Assembly (NCBI RefSeq): GCF_002088975.1
Contig: NZ_NCST01000082.1
Location: 1 to 57,434 of the forward strand
Reading direction: 5' to 3'
Source: Henriciella aquimarina
GTDB taxonomy: Bacteria > Pseudomonadota > Alphaproteobacteria > Caulobacterales > Hyphomonadaceae
Length of the DNA stretch: 57,434 nucleotides
A program made the translations under genes and the position numbers. This document shows, in pieces, positions 19,291 to 28,094 of the stretch. Position 1 is the first letter of the stretch; each line of letters starts with the position of its first letter. The notes below the pieces were generated by a model that saw only the letters and a program-made list of their open reading frames with translations, did not search any database and was not told where the DNA came from.

Positions 19291-20178
19291 ATGAAATACG
19301 ACCAGACCCTTTTTCTCGCCGATGACTGGACGGACTACGCCCTCCTCGACTCCGGCGACGGCCTGAAGCTCGAACGCTTCGGCAATCAGACGATCATCCG
19401 TCCGGATCCGCAGGTTTTCTGGAAGCCCCAGGCCCCGGTCAAAAGCTGGAAAGCCGATGCCTGGTTCGACGCCAAGGCGGGCGATGACGAGCGCGGCCAG
19501 TGGCGCAAGCTCAATCCGAAAGCCCCCGATACCTGGCCAATGGAATGGGACGGGCTGAAGTTCAAGGCCCGGCGCACCCCCTTTCGCCACCTCGGTGTCT
19601 TCCAGGAGCATTCCATCCACTGGGCCTATGCGCGTGAGCAGATCAAGGCCGCCGGCCGGCCCACCAAGGTGCTGAACCTCTTCGGCTATACCGGCATGAT
19701 GTCGCTCGCCTGCGCACAGGCCGGGGCCGAGGTCGTCCACCTCGACGCCAGTCCCAAATCCAATGGCTTCGGCAAGGAGCATCAGGAGATGTCCGGCCTG
19801 CAGGACCGCACGATCCGCTGGATCGCCGACGACGCGATGAAATTCGTCGCGCGCGAAGGCCGACGCGGCAACCGCTATGACGCCATCATCCTCGATCCGC
19901 CCAAATTCGGGCGCGGCACCAAGAACGAGACCTGGCGCTTCGAGGAGGACTTCCCGGCCCTGCTCGACGGCATTGTCCCGCTTCTGGTCGACAATCCGCT
20001 CTTCGTCATCCTGACGGCCTATGCCGTACGCCTGTCCCACATTGCGCTCGGTCAGGCGCTGGGCGACCGGATGGCGCCGTTCGGCGGCCGGATCGAGATG
20101 GGCGAAATGGCGATCCCGGAACAGAAAAGCGGCCGGATGCTTCCGACCGCTATCTGTGCCCGCTGGCAGGCGAAATAA
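19291..20178 (+). CDS. Class I SAM-dependent methyltransferase (RlmI-like)
   Basis: Rossmann-fold methyltransferase of 295 residues. The SAM-binding segment VLNLFGYTGMMSLACAQAGAEVVHLDASP lies in the middle and the catalytic-type motif ILDPPKFGRG near residues 206-215, typical of the RlmI/RlmK group that makes 5-methylcytosine or N7-methylguanine in 23S rRNA. The usual N-terminal PUA domain is not evident, so the substrate is uncertain. I start at the ATG 10 bases after the preceding stop; the frame opens upstream inside the previous gene. It converges with cckA, leaving 13 bases between them. Confidence 0.85.
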   Translation: MKYDQTLFLADDWTDYALLDSGDGLKLERFGNQTIIRPDPQVFWKPQAPVKSWKADAWFDAKAGDDERGQWRKLNPKAPDTWPMEWDGLKFKARRTPFRHLGVFQEHSIHWAYAREQIKAAGRPTKVLNLFGYTGMMSLACAQAGAEVVHLDASPKSNGFGKEHQEMSGLQDRTIRWIADDAMKFVAREGRRGNRYDAIILDPPKFGRGTKNETWRFEEDFPALLDGIVPLLVDNPLFVILTAYAVRLSHIALGQALGDRMAPFGGRIEMGEMAIPEQKSGRMLPTAICARWQAK

Positions 20179-20191
20179 GAGCTGAAAGGGC

Positions 20192-22789
20192 TTAAGCCGC
20201 CTCGCGTTCCTTGCGCATACCGAGCTGCTGTTTCACACGTTCGGCGAGCTGGCGCACGCTGAACGGTTTCGGCAGGAAGGAGACCTCGCGGTCGTCGTCG
20301 AGCTTCTTGGCGAGGTCGCGCTCGGCATAGCCTGAGATGAAGATCACCCGTGCATCGCCGAGATAATCCTTCGCCGCCTTGATCAGGGCCGGTCCGTCCA
20401 TGCCCGGCATGACGACGTCGGAAATGATGAGGTCGAAGCTGCCAGCCTCGTCTTCGAGGATTTCCAGCGCTTCCTCGCCATCCTCGGCCGAGAGGACTTC
20501 ATAGCCCCGCGAGATCAGGTGCATGACGGCGATGTCGCGCACGCCTTTCTCGTCCTCGACCAGCAGGATCTTGCCGCGGCCCGAAATATCGACCGGGCGA
20601 TGATCGACGGCTTCTTCTTCCGGCCCGACGATTTCAGGCTGGGCAATCTCGTCAGCCTTGAGGGCTGGTAGATAGATCTGAAAGTTCGTGCCCTCATCGA
20701 CCTTGGAGATCGGGCAGACATAGCCTTCCGACTGCTTGATGATGCCGTAGACGGTGGCAAGGCCAAGACCGGTGCCGACGCCGACATCCTTCGTCGTGAA
20801 GAAGGGCTGGAAGATCTTGTCCATGATGTTGGCCGGAATGCCGTGGCCGGTGTCGGCAATCTCGATCAGCAGATAGTCCCCGTCGGCGACGAAATTGAAG
20901 CCGTGCTTGTGGGCATCCTCGGCGGTCGCCCGCGAGGAGCGGATGGTCAGCTTGCCGCCGGCACGCCCCTTCTGGAGCATCGCGTCGCGAGCATTGGTGA
21001 CGAGGTTGAAGATCGCGGTTTCGAGCTGGTTCTTGTCGGCCTTCACATAAGGCAGGTTGCGCTGCGGGATGTTCTGGAACTCGATGCGCTCATCCAGGAT
21101 CTGGCGCAGCAGGATGGAAAGCTCGGACAGGAAGTCGTTCACATCGAAGACTTCGCGCTTGAAGGTCTGCTGACGCGCATAGGCGAGCAGCATGTGGACG
21201 AGGTCCTTCGCGCGCACCGAAAACTCGTGGATGCTCTTCAGGTTCTCATAGGAGGGGTCGCCGACCGGGTGACGGGTCATCAGCTCGTCATTGTTGAGCA
21301 TGATGCCGGTGAGAACATTGTTGAAGTCGTGAGCGACACCGCCGGCGAGCTGGCCGATGGCCTGCATCTTCTCACCCTGGGCCAGGCGCAGCTCGAGCTC
21401 TTTCTGCTCGGTCATGTCGATGATGTAGGCGACAGAGGGCTGGCCCATATTGTCCAGCGTGACGAAGACGTTGACGCTTTTCGGCTCTTCGCCGGCAAGT
21501 TTCAGGCCCATCGGCTTGTCGACCGCCTCGATCAGCTTGGCCGCGAGCCCCTCTTCGCCATCCTCTTCTTCTGCGGAGAACAGGTCCGAGAAGCGTGTGC
21601 CCGGCGCCGAGCGGCCTTCGGCCATTTCCATCAGCGCCTTGTTGGAGTCGAGAATGATCGCGCTTTCGACCGAGTTGCCTTCGAGGCGGACCGCGCCGAA
21701 CGGGGCGTCATCGAACATCGGGTCCCCTTCCGGCTTGGCCGGGCGGCTGGCGGAGGCCGCGAGGAAACGGCCCTCGCCTTCGAGCTGGGACTGGCTGTTG
21801 GCGACAACGACCGTGCGGCCCTGGGCGTCGGCGCCCTTGCCGGTCCAGGTCGTCATGGTCTGCACGGGCATTTCGACCCCGTCGCGCGTGCGGATCATGA
21901 TATTGGCGCGGCCCGGCGCGCCGGACTTCTTGTCCCGGCCCAGCATGCGCACGAATTCCGGGCGCATGATGTCGTCGAGGCGGACATTCTTGGCGGTTTC
22001 AGGCAGGCCGATCAGGTCACGCAGCCAGCCATTCGCATAGGTAATCGTGCCGTCCGGCTTGGCGGCAAAGAAACCGAGCGGGGCATCCTCGACATATAGC
22101 GCCTTCATGTCGGCGGCCCCGGTCGCGGCTTCCGCGCCATTGATCCGGCGCAGGCGCCAGACGACACGGTTGCGCGGCAGCGGGGCCACGCTCGCCTCAT
22201 ACTGAACCGGCAGCGCATCGGAGCCGATCGTCATGGCCGGCAGGACTTCACGATGGGTCTCACCCGCCTTGGCGGACTTGGACAGGCGGAAGACCGGTGC
22301 CGCAAGCCCCGGGCTCGCGCTGAAGATGCGGTCGACGGTCACCGCAGTGGCAGAATCCTGCTGGCCGGCAAGCGCGATCTGACTCAGCTCGCGATACTTC
22401 TCATTGGCGGCGATGGGCGCGCCGCCCTGATCGGCGATCAGAACCGCTTCATCGAGCGACTCGATCCAGCCAAAGCGTGGCATGGTGGCGTTGACGGCAT
22501 CCTCGGCAGCGCCCTTTTGCGGAAACAGGCCCAGCCGGCGCCCGGCGCCCTTCAGGACCCAGAGCAGGAAGACCATGCCGCCGGCGGCCATGGAGATGAG
22601 CAGGATCGGGCCGGTGCCACCCACGGCGCCCGGCCAGGCAATCGCAATACTGGCGGCGGCGACAGCCACCAGCAGACAGCCCCAGAAAGCAAGCTGCAAC
22701 ATATCGAGACTGTCGAGCTTGTTCTCTCCCGATGCCTCATGGTCCAAAGTGGTGATCGTGACGTCGTCTCTGCTCGCGCGTGCCGTCAT
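20192..22789 (-). CDS. cckA: Hybrid histidine kinase CckA
   Basis: Membrane hybrid kinase that in Caulobacter drives the ChpT-CtrA/CpdR phosphorelay. The 865-residue product has two membrane segments (about 32-52 and 59-80), PAS-like regions, the phospho-acceptor motif GGVAHDFNNVLTG with His487, an ATPase domain (NLVTNARDAM, DTGHGIP, GTGLGLATVYG) and a C-terminal receiver domain with Asp791 in SDVVMPGMDG and Lys in FLPKPFS. Caulobacter CckA is shorter (691), the extra length being in the PAS region. I choose the ATG preceded by AGGAG at nine bases; the TTG three codons upstream touches that Shine-Dalgarno. Confidence 0.93.
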   Translation of the reverse strand: MTARASRDDVTITTLDHEASGENKLDSLDMLQLAFWGCLLVAVAAASIAIAWPGAVGGTGPILLISMAAGGMVFLLWVLKGAGRRLGLFPQKGAAEDAVNATMPRFGWIESLDEAVLIADQGGAPIAANEKYRELSQIALAGQQDSATAVTVDRIFSASPGLAAPVFRLSKSAKAGETHREVLPAMTIGSDALPVQYEASVAPLPRNRVVWRLRRINGAEAATGAADMKALYVEDAPLGFFAAKPDGTITYANGWLRDLIGLPETAKNVRLDDIMRPEFVRMLGRDKKSGAPGRANIMIRTRDGVEMPVQTMTTWTGKGADAQGRTVVVANSQSQLEGEGRFLAASASRPAKPEGDPMFDDAPFGAVRLEGNSVESAIILDSNKALMEMAEGRSAPGTRFSDLFSAEEEDGEEGLAAKLIEAVDKPMGLKLAGEEPKSVNVFVTLDNMGQPSVAYIIDMTEQKELELRLAQGEKMQAIGQLAGGVAHDFNNVLTGIMLNNDELMTRHPVGDPSYENLKSIHEFSVRAKDLVHMLLAYARQQTFKREVFDVNDFLSELSILLRQILDERIEFQNIPQRNLPYVKADKNQLETAIFNLVTNARDAMLQKGRAGGKLTIRSSRATAEDAHKHGFNFVADGDYLLIEIADTGHGIPANIMDKIFQPFFTTKDVGVGTGLGLATVYGIIKQSEGYVCPISKVDEGTNFQIYLPALKADEIAQPEIVGPEEEAVDHRPVDISGRGKILLVEDEKGVRDIAVMHLISRGYEVLSAEDGEEALEILEDEAGSFDLIISDVVMPGMDGPALIKAAKDYLGDARVIFISGYAERDLAKKLDDDREVSFLPKPFSVRQLAERVKQQLGMRKEREAA

Positions 22790-23219
22790 GAGGCCCAACT
22801 CCTGCCGCCTGTCTGGCTTTCTCGCCCGTGCGGCGATTCGCCAAGTCTACACTAGATATCGCCGGGACGCACTTTCTGAGGCCCGGCATATCTTATCCTC
22901 ACCTCCACTTCTCAGACCGAAAGGTTAATCAATCCAAAAGCGGCGTTAATCAGATCGGGAAAATTTCACCCGCCCCGGTTGCGGTCTGGCGATATTCCGT
23001 CTTCGGATAAAGTGAAAAGTTCAGCCTTTTCAGGCCCTGATACGGTGCCTTGCTTCTTCGCCGGCATCCATCTGATTTTCAACGGTTTTCACAAAGGCTC
23101 AGCCATTGCTCAGGTGACGGTGTCACGAGCGGTCTGCCGGGCTGGAACTGGCATTTGCGGGAACCGCCGCGATCCCGCCCCCGTTGCCCTTGCAACAGTA
23201 GAATGCAGTCGAGGCAACC
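22790..23219. other. Divergent intergenic region cckA / L,D-transpeptidase
   Basis: A 430-base gap between two divergent genes, which must carry both promoters. It contains an A/T-richer patch around 22890-22975 and two TTAA boxes 17 bases apart (22925 and 22946), which is not the 7-base spacing of a CtrA site. No terminator, RNA gene or convincing reading frame was seen. Confidence 0.5.
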
Positions 23220-25061
23220 ATGAAAACGGTTTTGATTACGGCAGTTATGGCGACCGCGTCGCCACTGGCGTTGGCCCAGAATGGGCTCAATCCCTCCCCT
23301 ACCAAACCTGCCCTTTCCGCTCAACAGCAAGCCGTGGACGGCAATATGGCCGTTACCAGCCCCATGGCCCGGGCCATCAAGCATCGGATGCTTGGCGATT
23401 CGGCCAGCAGACAGCCTGAGGCCGACATCGCGTCGCAAGTGAACGAGACGGTCCGCCGCGCCTACACCCAGTCGGCCTTCGAGCCGATCTGGAGCGAGGA
23501 TGGGGCGGTCTCTCTCATGACCCTGGCCGATCATCTGCCAGAATATGGTCTCGCCCCGGACACGCTGCCGGAAGCAGACCTCCGTCAACTCGCCGAGCAG
23601 CGCTTCCAGAGCGAGTCTCCCGAAACTCGCGCAAGCGCCGACATTGCGCTCAGCAAGGCATGGCTGCGCCTGACGGCGGCTGTCAGCGGAGGATGGCCGG
23701 GGGATAAAGCGTCTGCGCCGTCGCCCCAGCAGACGCCGGCCTATGCGGTGCTTCCCCAACAGCTGAAGATTGCCGGCGAAGGCAATGCCGAGAAAGCGCT
23801 GAAGAGCTTCGAGCCGACAGCGCCGCAATACGTCGCCCTCAAGCAGGCCCTGGCAGAGTATCGCGCCATTCGCGACAATGGCGGCTGGCTGGCCATTCCT
23901 TCTCTGGCTGACGGTGAAATCATCGAGGCCGGCGACACGGATCCGCGCATTCCAGCCATCCGCGAGCGCCTCGCGGTTGAAAGCTATGACGCAGACCGCA
24001 ACCTGTTCAACCTGGTCAACGATGCCATCAAGGCCGGCCAGAGTGATGAGGAAACGCCGGTCAGTTCAGCAGCCGCCGCCTCAGAAATCGCAACCGTGGA
24101 TGTTGAAGAGGCCCAGCAGGTGCTCGATCCGCAGCGCTATGACGAGACCCTCGTGGAGGCCGTGAAGACCTTCCAGAGTCGCCATGGCATCAAGTCGGAT
24201 GGCGTCGTCGGCCCGAATACGCTCGCCGCCATGAACGAAAGCGTGGACTCGAAGATCGTCCGCATTTCCGAGTCCATGGACCGCTGGCGCAAACAGGGCG
24301 CAATGAGCGAGCGCTACATCTGGGCCAATATCCCCTCCTACACCGCGGAAGGCTGGAAGGACGGCCAACGGGAGATCACGGTCAGGACGATCGTCGGCAC
24401 CCCCGAACACGAGACGCCCGCCTTCAACGACGAGGTCGAATATGCCGTCGCCAATCCGCGCTGGTACACACCGGCCAGCATTGTCCGCAATGAGAAGGCG
24501 CCGAAACTGGCGAACGATCCCGGCTATGCCCAGCGCAGCAACTTCAAGGTCATCGACCGTGCCACCGGGCAGGAAGTGAGCGCCTATTCCGTCAATTGGA
24601 AAGATGCGTCCGCGGCTGAGAATTATCGGCTGGTTCAGATGCCGGGCGCCAATAACGCGCTGGGCGAACTGAAGATCATCTTCCCGAACCAGTACGCCAT
24701 CTATCTGCATGGCACGCCGGGCAAGCACCTGTTCGACCGTGCCGAACGCGCTTTCAGCCATGGCTGTATCCGGCTTGAAAACCCGACTGAGATGGCAGGC
24801 TGGATTGCCGGGCTCGATTCCACCACCGAGGCCGACACGCTGAAACAGACGGTCGCCTCGAAGACGCGGCAGAAGTTCGAGTTCAAGACCCGTGTGCCGA
24901 TCCACATCACCTATATGACGGTGACGGTGAACGATGATGGCAGCGTCAATTTCTGGCGCGACATCTATAATCGCACTGGCGGCATCGAGCAGACGCACGA
25001 GATGGCGCCGCTCGACAACCCGGATTCGCTGATGCAGACGGCAAAACTTGAGCAAGGATAA
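23220..25061 (+). CDS. L,D-transpeptidase (YcbB-like)
   Basis: Periplasmic peptidoglycan cross-linking enzyme forming meso-DAP to meso-DAP bridges. The 613-residue product has a cleavable signal peptide (MKTVLITAVMATASPLALAQ), an N-terminal scaffold region, a peptidoglycan-binding repeat (LVEAVKTFQSRHGIKSDGVV near 305-325) and a YkuD catalytic domain with HGTPGKHLF and SHGCIRL, catalytic Cys516. This order is that of E. coli YcbB/LdtD. The start has GAGG at a normal distance. It is transcribed away from cckA and followed by a TerC-family gene 134 bases later. Confidence 0.93.
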   Translation: MKTVLITAVMATASPLALAQNGLNPSPTKPALSAQQQAVDGNMAVTSPMARAIKHRMLGDSASRQPEADIASQVNETVRRAYTQSAFEPIWSEDGAVSLMTLADHLPEYGLAPDTLPEADLRQLAEQRFQSESPETRASADIALSKAWLRLTAAVSGGWPGDKASAPSPQQTPAYAVLPQQLKIAGEGNAEKALKSFEPTAPQYVALKQALAEYRAIRDNGGWLAIPSLADGEIIEAGDTDPRIPAIRERLAVESYDADRNLFNLVNDAIKAGQSDEETPVSSAAAASEIATVDVEEAQQVLDPQRYDETLVEAVKTFQSRHGIKSDGVVGPNTLAAMNESVDSKIVRISESMDRWRKQGAMSERYIWANIPSYTAEGWKDGQREITVRTIVGTPEHETPAFNDEVEYAVANPRWYTPASIVRNEKAPKLANDPGYAQRSNFKVIDRATGQEVSAYSVNWKDASAAENYRLVQMPGANNALGELKIIFPNQYAIYLHGTPGKHLFDRAERAFSHGCIRLENPTEMAGWIAGLDSTTEADTLKQTVASKTRQKFEFKTRVPIHITYMTVTVNDDGSVNFWRDIYNRTGGIEQTHEMAPLDNPDSLMQTAKLEQG

Positions 25062-25194
25062 CTGGCGCTGGCTGACGGGCACGCCCGGCGGGCATGCATT
25101 TGACCGCCGGGCCAGGATGAAGGCCTTGCGCTTGTTGCATCACGCCTCCACAAAGCCAGCTCCTGACCTGATGGACTGACAAAGGGGGCGCACG

Positions 25195-26073
25195 ATGCCT
25201 GAGATTTTCGGTGACCTGTTCACGACGAGCGGCTTCTTCACCTTCCTGATGCTGCTTCTGCTGCAGGCCGTGCTCGGCTTCGACAACCTGCTCTACATCG
25301 CCATCGAGTCGAAACGGGTCGGCGAAAAGGCGCCCATGGTGCGCCGCTGGGGCATCGGGCTGGCCATGCTGTTCCGGATCGTTCTCCTGATCATCATTGT
25401 CTCCCTGTTCGGTGTCCTGGCCGAGCCGCTCTTCTCCATCGGGATCCCGCGCGTACTCGATGGCGAATTCACGCTCCAGTCGCTGGTGACGCTGCTGGGC
25501 GGCGGCTTCATCATCTACACGGCTGTGAAGGAAATCACCCACCTGCTGACGGTCGACGAGTTCGGGCATGAGGAAGGCGGCAGCGAAAAGTCCGTCGTCC
25601 AGGCCATCACGCTGATCGTGACGATGAACCTGGTCTTCTCCTTCGACTCCATCCTGTCGGCCATGGCGATCGCCAATGTGAAGGAAACCGTCGATGGCGT
25701 CGTGGAGACGCGCTATCAACTGACCATCATGACCGTGGCCATTCTCGCCTCCGGCGTCGCGATGATGCTGATGGCGGACTATGTGGCTGACTTCATTCGC
25801 AAAAACCGGATGTATGAGGTCCTCGGCCTGTTCATCCTCTTCCTTGTCGGCGTGCTCTTGGTCACCGAAGGCGCCCACCTCGCCCACATGCACATCTTCA
25901 CCTTCGAGATTGCGGCGATGTCGAAGTCGAGCTTCTACCTCGTGGTTGGGGTGCTGGTGATCACCGACATCATCTCGACGAATTATCAGAAGCGGCTCTG
26001 GGCCAAGCGTGAGGCGGACCTGCGCAAGCTGCGCATCGCCGAAGCCAGAGAGGCTCAACGGCCCCGCGAATAA
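25195..26073 (+). CDS. TerC-family integral membrane protein
   Basis: 292-residue multi-pass membrane protein of the TerC family, whose members export Mn2+ or are implicated in tellurite resistance and metallation of exported proteins. The family motif LQAVLGFDNLLYIAI is at residues 23-37 and its internal repeat MNLVFSFDSILSAMAIA near 144-160, each with the conserved Asp and Asn/Ser expected to line the ion path. About seven to eight hydrophobic segments are visible, with a charged C-terminal tail (AKREADLRKLRIAEAREAQR). It stands alone and converges with the FliM-like gene 10 bases away. Confidence 0.9.
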   Translation: MPEIFGDLFTTSGFFTFLMLLLLQAVLGFDNLLYIAIESKRVGEKAPMVRRWGIGLAMLFRIVLLIIIVSLFGVLAEPLFSIGIPRVLDGEFTLQSLVTLLGGGFIIYTAVKEITHLLTVDEFGHEEGGSEKSVVQAITLIVTMNLVFSFDSILSAMAIANVKETVDGVVETRYQLTIMTVAILASGVAMMLMADYVADFIRKNRMYEVLGLFILFLVGVLLVTEGAHLAHMHIFTFEIAAMSKSSFYLVVGVLVITDIISTNYQKRLWAKREADLRKLRIAEAREAQRPRE

Positions 26074-26083
26074 GGGTCAGTCG

Positions 26084-27139
26084 TCAGTCGGCGGTCCGCT
26101 TGCGGATCCGGACCGCCATCTGGCCGCCCTTGCGCCCAACCTCGCCTTCGAAGGCACTGACACCATTCCGGCCGCCCGAAAGGAGCTCCACGGGCTGGTC
26201 GGCCGGTACGCCCAGAAGGAGCGTATCACCGGGCTTCAGACCGGACAGGCGGTTCACCGGCACGCTGAGCGACGCGATCCGCGCCGTCAGGATGGCGGTT
26301 ACCGGCTTGCGGCGCGGCGCCTCTTCGGCCACCGGCTGCTCCGTGCCGGCTTTCCGGGCCATCCGGATCAGTCCCAGCTCTGCGGACTGGCCGGCGAACT
26401 TCACGGTGAAGCGGAATTCCTGGCCCGTACGCGATGGCAGAAGCGAGGCGGCATAGTCCGGCTCGGTTTCGACCCCGGTCAGGCGGACATCACCATCCAG
26501 CGCGCTGCGAAGCGGGGCTGCGAGTTGTTCTATCAAGGCACAGTCAATCGCGCTCAGCGCCCTGTGCGAAGCCATCATCGCCGCGCCCGGGGCGCCGCCG
26601 CAGGCCTGGGTCACCATTGCATCGGCGAGCGCCGGCGGCAGCACCATCATGTGCGAGACGTCGCCATCGGCCTCACCGAAGCAGATGAACGCCGCGCCGG
26701 GGCGTGCCTGGCGGGCGGTAAGGGTCGTCTCGAAGGCGCTGAACTGCGTATGGCCGGCGATCCGGAACGCTGCCTTCAGCCCTGAAATCTGTGCCATGAG
26801 CAGCGACAGGCGCGCGGCAATCCGCTGGCCTTCCTCACTCCCGGCGCTGTTATCCGGCGCATCGAAATCCGGCGCGGCAAGGTCGGTTTCGGCAGCTTCG
26901 TCCGAGGCTTCGCTGTCATTAATGGTCGGCAGGTCCGGCCGAAGCAGCGCTTCTATCTCGGCCTTGGAGAGAACGCCGCGCGGCGTGGGAAAGCGGAAGT
27001 CCTCCGCCCCGGCCGCCGCCTCGTGCACAGGCTCCATGTCCCGCATCACGGCGCGCGCCCGGCGGTCCGACATGGCCCAGTCACCATCATTGCCTGAAGC
27101 GGAACCCTGCATCGTTTTCCCATGCTTTCTGTCAGTCAT
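26084..27139 (-). CDS. Divergent FliM-like flagellar switch protein
   Basis: 351-residue protein with the architecture of FliM, the C-ring switch subunit that binds CheY-P. A segment VLSKAEIEALLRPD near residues 56-69 resembles the FliM N-terminal CheY-binding peptide, here shifted inward. A weakly conserved middle domain follows, then a C-terminal SpoA (FliM/FliN) domain, about 285-348, with VPVNRLSGLKPGDTLLLGV. The real start may be a later Met (27112 or 27073): the first ATG has no Shine-Dalgarno and lies only 16 bases from a CtrA-like box. No other C-ring gene is adjacent. It could be a FliN-like or paralogous switch component rather than the main FliM. Confidence 0.7.
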   Translation of the reverse strand: MTDRKHGKTMQGSASGNDGDWAMSDRRARAVMRDMEPVHEAAAGAEDFRFPTPRGVLSKAEIEALLRPDLPTINDSEASDEAAETDLAAPDFDAPDNSAGSEEGQRIAARLSLLMAQISGLKAAFRIAGHTQFSAFETTLTARQARPGAAFICFGEADGDVSHMMVLPPALADAMVTQACGGAPGAAMMASHRALSAIDCALIEQLAAPLRSALDGDVRLTGVETEPDYAASLLPSRTGQEFRFTVKFAGQSAELGLIRMARKAGTEQPVAEEAPRRKPVTAILTARIASLSVPVNRLSGLKPGDTLLLGVPADQPVELLSGGRNGVSAFEGEVGRKGGQMAVRIRKRTAD

Positions 27140-27154
27140 TTGTGGGCTGCGCTG

Positions 27155-27170
27155 GTTAATGAGACGTTAG
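27155..27170 (-). promoter_or_regulatory. CtrA-like box before FliM-like gene
   Basis: On the minus strand CTAA-N7-TTAAC, one mismatch from the Caulobacter CtrA consensus TTAA-N7-TTAAC. It lies just upstream of a flagellar gene, where CtrA control of early flagellar genes is known in Caulobacter. Binding is inferred. Confidence 0.5.
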
Positions 27171-27375
27171 TAATTTGGAGTCCGCCGGGAGAAGAATCAG
27201 CTATTTTCCGGATTATGACAGCAAAAAGCCTAACACCTTCCCGGAATTTCTTAACCCTCTGCCTGATGATTTAATCTGGCAGAAAGAAACGGGTAAGAAA
27301 CGATTTGGATTCTGGTGGCATTGTAACTGGCAACGGACCGGCAACGACAAAAACCCGCCGGGCGTTGGGTGATAA
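27171..27375. other. Low-GC intergenic stretch
   Basis: About 200 bases with visibly lower GC than the surroundings, between the FliM-like promoter and the dksA terminator. A 65-codon frame starting at TTG (27175-27372) has no ribosome-binding site and an unusual aromatic-rich product, so I do not call it a gene. A short dyad CAACG...CGTTG with inner CCCG/CGGG arms lies near 27343-27367, just before the terminator. It could be a small RNA or a decayed fragment. Confidence 0.35.
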
Positions 27376-27410
27376 AAAAGCGGCAGCGGTCTTACGACCC
27401 TGCCGCTTTT
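27370..27410 (-). terminator. Terminator after dksA
   Basis: An 11-base perfect stem (AAAAGCGGCAG against CTGCCGCTTTT) with a 13-base loop. On the minus strand it is followed by a T tract, 20 bases after the dksA stop. TTTT on the other side makes it possibly bidirectional. Confidence 0.9.
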
Positions 27411-27430
27411 ACAATTCATGGGATGTGAAA

Positions 27431-27847
27431 TCAGTCGTCGCGGACCGTGCGCTCCTGGCGCTCGTGACGCTCCTGGGCTTCCAGGCTCAGCGTCGCCGTC
27501 GGGCGCGCTTCGAGCCGGCGCAGGCTGATCGGTTCACCCGTCTCGTCGCAGTAACCATAAGTGCCTTCGTCAATCCGGCGCAGCGCGGCGTCGATCTTGG
27601 CGATCAGCTTGCGCTGACGGTCACGGGTGCGCAGCTCCAGGGCCTTGTCGCTCTCCGAGGAGGCGCGATCGACGAGATCCGGCAGGTTGCTGGAGTCTTC
27701 CTGAAGATTGCTGATGGTCGATTTTGTTCCGTCGAGAATATCGGACTTCCACTGTTCGAGCCGGGCCCGAAAGTAAGCTTGCTGACGCGGGTTCATGAAC
27801 TCCTCGTCGTCAGAGGGAACATAATCCGTAAGGTTGACGTCTGCCAT
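27431..27847 (-). CDS. dksA: RNA polymerase-binding transcription factor DksA
   Basis: Secondary-channel factor that works with ppGpp to control rRNA and amino-acid promoters. The 138-residue product has the central coiled coil (about 20-100) and the C-terminal globular part with GTYGYCDETGEPISLRRLEA and the closing LSLEAQERHERQER typical of DksA. Only one cysteine remains where E. coli DksA has a four-Cys zinc finger; this reduced form is common in alphaproteobacteria and resembles zinc-independent DksA2. I start at ATG with GGAGGAG eight bases upstream; a GTG three codons earlier directly abuts that site. It is monocistronic with a strong terminator. Confidence 0.93.
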   Translation of the reverse strand: MADVNLTDYVPSDDEEFMNPRQQAYFRARLEQWKSDILDGTKSTISNLQEDSSNLPDLVDRASSESDKALELRTRDRQRKLIAKIDAALRRIDEGTYGYCDETGEPISLRRLEARPTATLSLEAQERHERQERTVRDD

Positions 27848-28094
27848 GGTCTCCACTCCTCCAACAAGGCGGGCCTATATAGCGTGTCGCCTGTTTTCGC
27901 AAATGTGCTTTGCATTTTTCGTGCTAAATGCCCTTTCACAGGAATGCGGCGTGAATCGGCCGACAAACTGACACTTTAACCATATTGACCTGATCCGTCT
28001 GCTTTGGCGGGCTTGCTTCAGACAGCAAGCCTGTGCGGTATATCTCCCGGCACCGGATACGCGGCGAACGACGGAAGGGTTGAACCAGCTCCAC

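Noticed and set aside
22925-22949. Two TTAA boxes upstream of cckA as a CtrA site
   Set aside because: The spacing is 17 bases, not 7.
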